From a virus, in IMG/VR virus record IMGVR_UViG_3300028612_001679, positions 1-20,765 of that record: DNA of 20,765 nt; one strand, given 5' to 3'. Below are positions 15,016-20,765 of the stretch, piece by piece (the first letter of the stretch is position 1; each line of letters opens with the position of its first letter). The notes beneath the pieces were generated by a model, which worked only from the letters and a program-made list of their open reading frames with translations, made no database searches and was not told where the DNA came from. The translations under genes and the position numbers were made by a program.

Positions 15016-15593
15016 GTTATTGTGAAACCTCCAGATTCCCGTGCAAATTTAGCAAAGTTTCGAATATTATTTGCATCAAATGGATAATGTTTTGCGAAAT
15101 TTGGTCTGTGTCCTTTACCATTGCAATTATGACATTCTTCTTTATCATTTTGTATAACTCTGAATCCTGCTCCTTCACAGATTTTACATGTTTCATTAGG
15201 TAATTCAGCTATAGTTTTATCATAATCATCTTGATATTTCTTTAGCATACCTTCTTTATCTAATGCATCTATTCGATCAGCAATGTAGATAGCTTTAATG
15301 GCATTAATAGCATAGCCATCATTATATTCACCATTTAATTTATCTTTATCAGTAAGAATATTAGGGGCTATCTGTTGGCAGATAAATCCCCACAATGGTC
15401 TCCAGTGCCATACATTATTTCTAAAATAAATACCTGGATTTGTAGCTTCATAGATTTTGGTCTCTTCAAAGTAAACAGATCTTTCTTCATCTGTTATTGA
15501 TTCATGCCAAATATCATTATATCCATTTGGTATTTTTGGTTCAGAAGTTCCTTCATTTATTTTAGGTTTAATACCATATACATCAAAGCCCAT
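15012..15593 (-). CDS. phage protein with DnaJ-type zinc motifs
   Basis: A 193-residue protein with two CxxCxG motifs near the C-terminus (CKICEGAG at 136-143 and CHNCNGKG at 154-161), the DnaJ-type zinc fold. The N-terminus begins MGFDVYGIKPKINEG and is followed by YFRNNVWHWRPLW, a pattern I know from conserved phage and bacterial hypothetical proteins. ATG 15593 was chosen because GGAGGA lies seven bases upstream; an in-frame ATG at 15611 overlaps that region. No J domain is present, so it is not a DnaJ chaperone. Function is unknown. Confidence 0.68.
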   Translation of the reverse strand: MGFDVYGIKPKINEGTSEPKIPNGYNDIWHESITDEERSVYFEETKIYEATNPGIYFRNNVWHWRPLWGFICQQIAPNILTDKDKLNGEYNDGYAINAIKAIYIADRIDALDKEGMLKKYQDDYDKTIAELPNETCKICEGAGFRVIQNDKEECHNCNGKGHRPNFAKHYPFDANNIRNFAKFARESGGFTIT

Positions 15594-15595
15594 AA

Positions 15596-15919
15596 TTATT
15601 TCCTCCCCCAATCAGGTTCTACTTCGACCCATTGAACTTTAGGTCCTGAAAAATCAGCTTTGAGAACTCGGTACTTTTTTCTTTGCACGGTTAATTTTTC
15701 ATGCTTCATGGTTTTTCTCATAAGGAACAAAGTTATTGATGCAACCATACCGCCGACCATAGCTGCAGCCATGCCACTGAAAGTACCATAGAAGCAAACC
15801 ATTAAAGTAATGGTTATAAGAATGTCTACAAAGATATCATTACCAATTGTCTTACGGCCTCCGATTTTAAGCGCTAGCAAAAGCAGCCCTAATGCGCTGA
15901 ATATTCCTATTAGTAACAC
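15596..15919 (-). CDS. small multi-span membrane protein
   Basis: A 107-residue protein starting at GTG 15919 with AAGGAG upstream. Hydrophobic segments at about residues 2-20, 30-47 and 49-67 suggest three membrane helices, followed by a basic and then mixed cytoplasmic tail ending VEVEPDWGRK. Small proteins of this kind are common in phage genomes; the function is unknown. Confidence 0.6.
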   Translation of the reverse strand: MLLIGIFSALGLLLLALKIGGRKTIGNDIFVDILITITLMVCFYGTFSGMAAAMVGGMVASITLFLMRKTMKHEKLTVQRKKYRVLKADFSGPKVQWVEVEPDWGRK

Positions 15920-16022
15920 TGTGTCTCTCCTTCCACATTAGATAGGCCAAGTATGCGAATTGAATAGCTTCGATTAAAATCCATAGTGCAGTTGTTGCTG
16001 CAGATATAATAGTAGGACTCAT
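15867..16022 (-). CDS. small one-helix membrane protein (51 residues)
   Basis: The 51-residue product begins MSPTIISAATTALWILIEA, with one hydrophobic helix at about residues 5-29 and a basic tail. GGAG lies six bases before ATG 16022, and the ATG overlaps the previous stop as ATGA. Its 3' end overlaps the next gene by 53 bases. The ribosome binding site and neighbours argue that it is real; function is unknown. Confidence 0.6.
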   Translation of the reverse strand: MSPTIISAATTALWILIEAIQFAYLAYLMWKERHSVTNRNIQRIRAAFASA

Positions 16023-16186
16023 GTTTTACTCCATAAAAAATAGATACCAACAGAAATAAGAAATAGAATTGAAGTTATAGTTATTAGATGATGTAGAGTG
16101 GATGAAATACCTAATGCAATAAGAATTGCACTAGCACCTGCTAAAACTGAAGCTTTTAGTTTAGTTAATTTTAATGACTTGCCCAT
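16019..16186 (-). CDS. small two-helix membrane protein (55 residues)
   Basis: A 55-residue product with a basic N-terminus (MGKSLKLTKLKAS) and two hydrophobic segments at about residues 13-28 and 34-52. AGGAGG sits six bases before ATG 16186, inside the 3' end of the VWA gene, which it overlaps by 26 bases. The topology would suit a holin-like or envelope protein, but nothing proves it. Confidence 0.6.
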   Translation of the reverse strand: MGKSLKLTKLKASVLAGASAILIALGISSTLHHLITITSILFLISVGIYFLWSKT

Positions 16187-17303
16187 AAGGAGCCTCCTCT
16201 CTAGAAGTTGTTACCCAAAGAACTGGATAAAGGGGGGCTGGCCCAAAATCAGTAGCTTCTAGATCCGTTAAATAAATTAAAGCTACTACATTAGGATATT
16301 TTTCATTTACATATTTAATAGCTGGACTAAAGGCTGTACCTCCGCGTCCTTCATATTTAACTTTAAGAGGTAAATTTTCTCTTGTATAAGTTGTATCGTT
16401 GTGAACTTTAGAATCACATTGAATGAAGTGAATTAACTCAGGATTAAGATCATGAAGAATGGCAGATGTTTCACCTGTAAATTGTTCTAATTCGGTCTCA
16501 CTAACTGATCCAGAAGAGTCAGTAACAATAGCTATCTCTTCTAAACATGGAGTGTGAAGTGAAGGTAGATATAGTCCAGAAGATATGAGTCTTCGATTAG
16601 GACGTATCCAAGTGAAATCAGATTTGTTATTAGCTCTTAAGAAACGAGCTAATGTCATTCTCCAATCTACTTTAGGGGCTAAAGCCTTTTCTATAAGCGA
16701 TTGCATGTGACCAGGCAATTTACCTATAGATTTAGCTGCTTCAGCTGCTTGGTGTATGGCTACTTCAAGGTCAGCTGCATATTTACCAACTGCTTGGCCA
16801 TCGAGTAAATTTGGATGGTCTTCGACTCCGCCACAGCCTCCAGGATCATCAGTAATTTCTCCATCTTTTCCTGTACACAGCCATACTTCTGTGGGGGTTG
16901 GATTTTGTCCTATATCTTTAGGTAGAAGTTCATAGACTTGTTCAGTGGACATATCATCATATTGAGAATCTAGTAATTCTGTATGAGGAAGAACAAGTCC
17001 ACTTTTTACTAAAGCGCTGTTAATAACAAAATCTCCAGCAATGTTCCAACGTTTTGGGTCACGGCCTTCTCGTCTAAGCATGTGAAGTAGAGCTACATGC
17101 ATTACTTCATGTGCAAGTAAGCCGGCACGTTCAGGAGATTTAAGTTTAAGGAACCATTTAGGGTTATAACGAATATTAACCCCATTGGTACAGGCAGTTT
17201 TTATAGAATCATCTGCTATAGGAGTTAGGCGTAATGCTAGAGCACCAAAGAACGGATGATCTAGCAATAACCTAGAAATTGCTTTTCTATACTCCTCTAA
17301 CAT
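16161..17303 (-). CDS. VWA-domain protein with HExxH metallopeptidase-like domain
   Basis: A 380-residue protein of the DUF2201 type. The N-terminal half has HEVMH (residues 65-69), a zinc-protease-like motif, with RWNIAGDFVIN after it. The C-terminal half is a von Willebrand factor A domain with the MIDAS DSSGS at 262-266, GRGGTAF near 320 and a YLTDLE motif. It is encoded with a MoxR AAA+ ATPase two genes upstream; MoxR and VWA proteins act in pairs as metal-loading or remodelling chaperones in bacteria. Target here is unknown. The ATG is three bases after the upstream stop. Confidence 0.85.
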   Translation of the reverse strand: MLEEYRKAISRLLLDHPFFGALALRLTPIADDSIKTACTNGVNIRYNPKWFLKLKSPERAGLLAHEVMHVALLHMLRREGRDPKRWNIAGDFVINSALVKSGLVLPHTELLDSQYDDMSTEQVYELLPKDIGQNPTPTEVWLCTGKDGEITDDPGGCGGVEDHPNLLDGQAVGKYAADLEVAIHQAAEAAKSIGKLPGHMQSLIEKALAPKVDWRMTLARFLRANNKSDFTWIRPNRRLISSGLYLPSLHTPCLEEIAIVTDSSGSVSETELEQFTGETSAILHDLNPELIHFIQCDSKVHNDTTYTRENLPLKVKYEGRGGTAFSPAIKYVNEKYPNVVALIYLTDLEATDFGPAPLYPVLWVTTSREEAPYGQVIKIN

Positions 17304-17305
17304 AG

Positions 17306-18043
17306 TTAATCATCTCCTAATAAAGAAGCTGTGAGAATATCCTCGGTCAATTTGGTACTATTATCCATATTGACTGCTTCTTCTTTTTGAGCTTCTTGCT
17401 TACGTTTTCGTTCTTGTTTCTTATGTACTTTAGCTACGATTTCAGATTCAACTAACTTATCTAAAGCAGGATAAGCACGTAAAGCTTGGTTAAGAGTAGT
17501 AAATTGATCTAAAAACTTAGAAAATTTATTAACATTTACTTGATTTCTAGCCTTTTGTTTTGAATTCGATTCCTGAACTAATAACAACTCCTCTAGTTCT
17601 GGGATTTCTTCCCGTTTCATAGCAAGAGTAACTGTTTCTGCTCCACCATATCTTTGCGGGATAGAAGGAAAAGAACGTTCTGCAGAGAGAGGGAATCTAA
17701 TAAGATGTTCATGGGTTTTTGATGTAATCACCCAATCTTCATCATCTGCATTGAACATACCAGCTTCATCTTTTTTACGGTCACAACTATAACTAGTATA
17801 AGAAGTTTTTACTTTTAGCTCATTATCCTTTACAAAAAAAGTATCTACTTCAATTAAATCCTTAAAGCAATCGGTTAAAGCGATTTTAATCTTATTTATT
17901 CTTACTCCTATAATAGCGTTATAAATAGCATCTGCTAGAGCAGGGTTAAATTCTTTTTCTGAATGTAATTTTTCAAGAACTTTAGTCTTATATGCATACC
18001 TAAGCTCATGTATTAATTTTCGAGACATTCTTACCGTTGACAT
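17306..18043 (-). CDS. phage protein between the MoxR and VWA genes, possibly Nmad5-like
   Basis: A 245-residue protein, mixed alpha/beta, with a Lys/Arg/Glu-rich stretch at about residues 200-225. The FTTLNQALRAYPALDKLV region near 185-200 resembles the C-terminal part of phage Nmad5 proteins (nucleotide-modification-associated domain 5), as I recall them, but no catalytic motif is visible. GAGGAG is six bases before ATG 18043. Sitting between MoxR and VWA genes, it could be their client or adaptor. Both ideas are inferences. Confidence 0.55.
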   Translation of the reverse strand: MSTVRMSRKLIHELRYAYKTKVLEKLHSEKEFNPALADAIYNAIIGVRINKIKIALTDCFKDLIEVDTFFVKDNELKVKTSYTSYSCDRKKDEAGMFNADDEDWVITSKTHEHLIRFPLSAERSFPSIPQRYGGAETVTLAMKREEIPELEELLLVQESNSKQKARNQVNVNKFSKFLDQFTTLNQALRAYPALDKLVESEIVAKVHKKQERKRKQEAQKEEAVNMDNSTKLTEDILTASLLGDD

Positions 18044-18054
18044 ACATTGCTCCT

Positions 18055-19071
18055 CTATAAAATGTCATGGGAAGAATCTGTAATCCATTTACGGACTGCA
18101 GGATGTGAAATCATCATTTTGTCATATTGAATGGCTAACTTCATACCTATTACTTGGTACTCGGTATCCATTTTCTTTATGACTTTTACAATGTTATCCA
18201 TTTTCTTTTCGCTAGATTGAGAAGCCAGAGCCCCTGCAAGAGCAATGTTTACAGCCACATTATCCTGAGGCTTGTAAGTTTGCGGATTAGCGATTAATGC
18301 ATCGACATCAGGCAAATCTTTATGGATTACCCTGAATGCGATGTACTCTCCAGCGGCTCCGTCACCAACCAAGGCTGAGACGCCATAATAGAGAGTTTCC
18401 TCATTGACATTAGCTAACTTTAATCGTTTATCTACGAAAGCCCAGCTACGAGGAGTCGGAAATGCATAGCTTTCGGGATTAAAGTTGTATAGCAAACCAG
18501 GCTTAAATCTCAAAAATGATATTAAGGACTGATCAATGCCGTTTCGGATAGCCCAGCTGCACCAATCATCCAGATTGGGCTCGAGCTCATAGTGCGCTAA
18601 CCTGTTTCTCACAGGGGATGGCATTTGGTATACAGCTGCAAAATCAGTTAATCTGTTACCTGCAGCTATGATTGACCACCCTTCTGGTAGTTCATAATCT
18701 CCTACTTTACGGGTGAGCAATAATTGAAGAAATGCGTTTTGGGTTGCGGGAGGAGCAGTAGGTAATTCATCAATAAAGAATAAACCTTCTGCACCATCTC
18801 TTTCCACAATAGGAAAGACATCAGGTACGGCCCATCGAGTAAATCGTTTACCTATGGCTTTCTGTAACATTACATAAGGTATTCCTCTAACATCTACAGG
18901 ATCAAAAAGATTAGCCCTGAAATCTAGAAGTTTCATATTAAGCTTTTGAGTTACTTCAAGCGGGATATCAGATTTACCTATGCCTGGGCCCCCCCATATC
19001 ATGGTGTTGAGTCCAGCTTTCATATTATCTAAGATTTCTGATAATAAATGCTTAGGTCTAATAGAATGCAT
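18055..19071 (-). CDS. MoxR-family AAA+ ATPase
   Basis: A 338-residue ATPase from ATG 19071, chosen because GAGGAGC precedes it at good spacing; the open frame extends 32 codons further without another ribosome binding site. Motifs are Walker A GGPGIGKS (27-34), Walker B FFIDEL (Asp101, Glu102), sensor 1 AAGNR (Asn139) and the PVRNR arginine pair at 155/157. The ATPase part matches MoxR proteins that remodel targets together with VWA partners, here the gene at 16161. The C-terminal part is helical. Confidence 0.85.
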   Translation of the reverse strand: MHSIRPKHLLSEILDNMKAGLNTMIWGGPGIGKSDIPLEVTQKLNMKLLDFRANLFDPVDVRGIPYVMLQKAIGKRFTRWAVPDVFPIVERDGAEGLFFIDELPTAPPATQNAFLQLLLTRKVGDYELPEGWSIIAAGNRLTDFAAVYQMPSPVRNRLAHYELEPNLDDWCSWAIRNGIDQSLISFLRFKPGLLYNFNPESYAFPTPRSWAFVDKRLKLANVNEETLYYGVSALVGDGAAGEYIAFRVIHKDLPDVDALIANPQTYKPQDNVAVNIALAGALASQSSEKKMDNIVKVIKKMDTEYQVIGMKLAIQYDKMMISHPAVRKWITDSSHDIL

Positions 19072-19156
19072 AACAGCTCCTCGATTTAGCAATTTGTATT
19101 TATTACGTAAAATTAACCCCATAGTTATAAATTTAAAAGGGCAAAAACCCAACTGG

Positions 19157-19507
19157 CTAGTAAACATCTCCTGACTTTATTTCTTTAATTAGCAGGAGTT
19201 TATCTAGCAGAACAAAAATGTCATCTCCACTGAGGTTGCTCCACTTAGAGCCAACGTCCAGTCCGTCAGGCACACGGCCCAATAGCCTGGCACATTCTTT
19301 GAAGGCTTCTATGTGCTTTGGTTTATAAGGGGCATAAGGAGAGAATTCCAGGTAGTGAACTTCTCCATACTGATCAGTAAGCGTATGCCATCGTTTTGAA
19401 TTTTCAATCTCACCATCGGCACCGTACTCAGGATCATCCCAAGTCTCGTACTTTGTAAGTATAAGTGGCTCAGTGGACTGTTTTCTCTTCCTGTTCGGCA
19501 CCGTCAT
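19157..19507 (-). CDS. small phage protein, unknown function
   Basis: A 116-residue protein if started at ATG 19507, which follows GAGGGA; the frame is open to 19561 and ATG 19522 is another choice. It is basic at the N-terminus (NRKRKQ), then Trp/Tyr-rich (YLEFSPYAPYKPK), then helical (DDIFVLLDKLLLI). I do not recognise it. It overlaps the previous gene by about 38 bases. Confidence 0.5.
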   Translation of the reverse strand: MTVPNRKRKQSTEPLILTKYETWDDPEYGADGEIENSKRWHTLTDQYGEVHYLEFSPYAPYKPKHIEAFKECARLLGRVPDGLDVGSKWSNLSGDDIFVLLDKLLLIKEIKSGDVY

Positions 19508-19751
19508 CACAAATTCCCTCATCTTCTTCCTCTGAGTAATGAATATGAATTTTGGTAGCATTCATTAATATCTCCATGGCCTCAGTTGAATTTATTTGGT
19601 AGTGAAAAAGGATATAGGAGAATAAATAAGCAAGGTCATGGGAATAAATGGAATTCATATTCTTTTCCATATATTCCATAAGACCAGTGACTTGTTCTTT
19701 TGTCACTTCTAAACTTGAGTCTAATAGGTTTGGTATTTTTGCTTCAGACAT
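19470..19751 (-). CDS. small helical phage protein, unknown function
   Basis: A 93-residue protein, mostly helical, with an acidic C-terminus (SEEEDEGICDD). No motif recognised. AAGGAG lies before ATG 19751, and the gap to the upstream gene is two bases, indicating one transcript. Confidence 0.55.
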   Translation of the reverse strand: MSEAKIPNLLDSSLEVTKEQVTGLMEYMEKNMNSIYSHDLAYLFSYILFHYQINSTEAMEILMNATKIHIHYSEEEDEGICDDGAEQEEKTVH

Positions 19752-19753
19752 AT

Positions 19754-20002
19754 TTACTCCTTGAATACCCCTGGTATTTCTATTGGCTCTATGTCTCGTA
19801 TTTTAATGGTGCCCATATTAAAAGCATGTAAAAGAGCATGAATAGCCCATTGCTGGTAATCTATATCAGAATCAACTGGAAAAGGGGCTTTAAACTCAAA
19901 CACTATAGTTCGATCAGGAGTTTCTGCATCCATAAGAGTGGCACGGAACCATCGTAATCCAGAACTTTCAGCATTTTCGCCTATAATTTTTTGGGAAGCC
20001 AC
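19754..20002 (-). CDS. small phage protein, unknown function
   Basis: An 82-residue protein. The frame opens at GTG 20020, but AAGGAG lies inside those first codons, six bases before a second GTG at 20002, so I place the start there (MASQKIIGENAESS). No motif recognised. It is the first gene after a strong terminator, with only about 36 bases between them. Confidence 0.55.
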   Translation of the reverse strand: MASQKIIGENAESSGLRWFRATLMDAETPDRTIVFEFKAPFPVDSDIDYQQWAIHALLHAFNMGTIKIRDIEPIEIPGVFKE

Positions 20003-20038
20003 ATTTTTCTCCTTTGGCACACGTACCTATGATGACAT

Positions 20039-20075
20039 AAAAAAACCCCTGCCAGCTACGAGGCCGACAGGGGTT
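20039..20075 (-). terminator. strong rho-independent terminator
   Basis: On the minus strand AACCCCTGTCGGC pairs with GCTGGCAGGGGTT (13 pairs, two of them G-U, six-base loop) and is followed by a run of T. It ends the transcript of the gene at 20089-20571. Confidence 0.93.
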
Positions 20076-20088
20076 GAATAAGAGCCAC

Positions 20089-20571
20089 TTACTTCTTCGA
20101 AGTACGTTCTTGGTACTTGATACGAAGCTGATTTTTATCACGATTACTGAAACCACAGGCCTCAGCAATTTCTAGAGACAGCTTGAACAAGTCTGCATTT
20201 TTATGGGAGAAGAGGTCCCCTGTAGTAAAGAGGTGCAACTCTTCCATGAACTTATTCAAAGCGCTTAAGGTATGATACCTCTGCAGCGATTTGGCAGCTT
20301 GTCCATTTTCTGAATTAGCTTCGGCATCTATGAACCATCGAATCGCCTCTATGCGACCTTTAGCTCCATAGTCGAGAAACTTAGAGACGCCTGATTGGAA
20401 CACATCAATCTCATTTGGGAAGGACTTATCTTCCCGTCTTCTACGTTCGTTCAACTGTTGCTCGTGCCAATCAGCAACGGCGGACTTGTCTTCTCGCCTT
20501 CTACGTTCGTTCAATTGCTGCTCGTGCCAATCAGCACCATCGTCTGAAATTTGGACTGGGTATTGTGACAT
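20089..20571 (-). CDS. phage protein with duplicated Arg-rich motif, unknown function
   Basis: A 160-residue protein. Residues about 14-31 (ADWHEQQLNERRRREDKS) are repeated at about 34-51 in an exact copy, from a 60-base tandem duplication. The motif looks like a short charged helix able to bind nucleic acid or a partner. The remaining part is mostly helical (IEAIRWFIDAEANSENG, LEIAEACGFSNRDKNQL). No family recognised. The start ATG 20571 follows AAGGAGAGGAG. A terminator lies right after its stop, so this gene ends a transcript. Confidence 0.6.
   Translation of the reverse strand: MSQYPVQISDDGADWHEQQLNERRRREDKSAVADWHEQQLNERRRREDKSFPNEIDVFQSGVSKFLDYGAKGRIEAIRWFIDAEANSENGQAAKSLQRYHTLSALNKFMEELHLFTTGDLFSHKNADLFKLSLEIAEACGFSNRDKNQLRIKYQERTSKK
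20422..20536. repeat. 60-base in-frame tandem duplication
   Basis: Two copies with period 60 (about 55 bases aligned each) differ at five sites. All five are transitions and all are synonymous in the minus-strand gene. Confidence 0.9.
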
Positions 20572-20636
20572 GGACTCCTCTCCTTAAGTTAAAAGGAGCA
20601 CTTTTGCGACATACTCAGGTCGTACTACGTCAGCCT

Positions 20637-20765
20637 TTAGACGTTGGCAAAGATGGATTCACAGTGTTCAACTGTGGCTTGATTCATGCGGGATGAAACC
20701 TGGCCGGTTTTATCTGCATGTTTGTTGAAATTCCATTCTGCCAGTCGTTGCTGACGACCGGCTCT
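20637..20765 (-). CDS. C-terminal end of an unknown protein (partial)
   Basis: The frame is open from the window edge to TAA at 20639-20637, giving 42 residues (ending VEHCESIFANV). It lies 65 bases upstream of the 20571 gene in the same orientation. No family is recognised, and a chance open frame of this length cannot be excluded. A hairpin CACAGT/ACTGTG (20660-20676) lies inside it. Confidence 0.35.
   Translation of the reverse strand, partial: RAGRQQRLAEWNFNKHADKTGQVSSRMNQATVEHCESIFANV

Noticed and set aside
20422-20536. CRISPR-like direct repeat
   Set aside because: Only two adjacent copies without spacers, in frame within a gene.
20660-20676. Hairpin CACAGT/ACTGTG as operator or terminator
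   Set aside because: Short, no T tract, and inside a probable partial coding frame.

Overview
The window looks like a piece of a tailed-phage genome, virulent or temperate, probably infecting a Gammaproteobacterium. The support is a long minus-strand block of phage replication genes: a family A DNA polymerase with proofreading domain, a primase-SF3 helicase, an SNF2-like helicase, a RecB/Cas4-like nuclease and a VRR-NUC-like nuclease. Very dense small overlapping genes and several phage-type small proteins agree with this. I see no integrase, tRNA, rRNA or CRISPR array. The host guess rests on the CsrA-like protein and the curli-type genes and is only an inference.

Layout. (1) Positions 1-4996, plus strand: the 3' end of a csgG-like curli secretion channel gene, a curlin-repeat protein, a FecR-domain protein, a second curlin-repeat protein and a CHASE2 adenylate/guanylate cyclase, all overlapping or touching. 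They are followed without a break by two small phage-type genes (a one-helix membrane protein and an HNH-like basic protein). (2) 4997-5125: convergent intergenic region with a hairpin. (3) 5126-13958, minus strand: replication and nuclease module. It includes a 57-residue CsrA homologue between the polymerase and the primase-helicase, and a roughly 400-nt gene-free stretch (5537-5972) packed with long perfect stems that read best as a structured RNA on the minus strand. (4) 13979-14628, plus strand: a single virion-type gene with its own promoter and terminator. (5) 14607-20765, minus strand: small accessory genes, three of them 55 residues or shorter and each with a good ribosome binding site, a zinc-ribbon protein, small membrane proteins, and a MoxR AAA+ ATPase with a VWA/metallopeptidase partner. 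There is also a gene with a 60-bp in-frame tandem duplication and a partial reading frame at the edge.

How it may work together. The first block resembles a complete signalling idea rather than a stray gene: CsgG exports curlin-type subunits, FecR is periplasmic and ends in a short curlin-like strand, and the CHASE2 cyclase would turn an outside signal into a cyclic nucleotide inside. Bacterial FecR/CHASE2-cyclase pairs and curli operons are known separately; their fusion into one operon on a phage-like contig is the most unusual thing here. The same contig also carries CsrA, a known regulator of biofilm and curli genes in bacteria, and a structured RNA with a loop resembling a CsrA site. Linking these three is inference.
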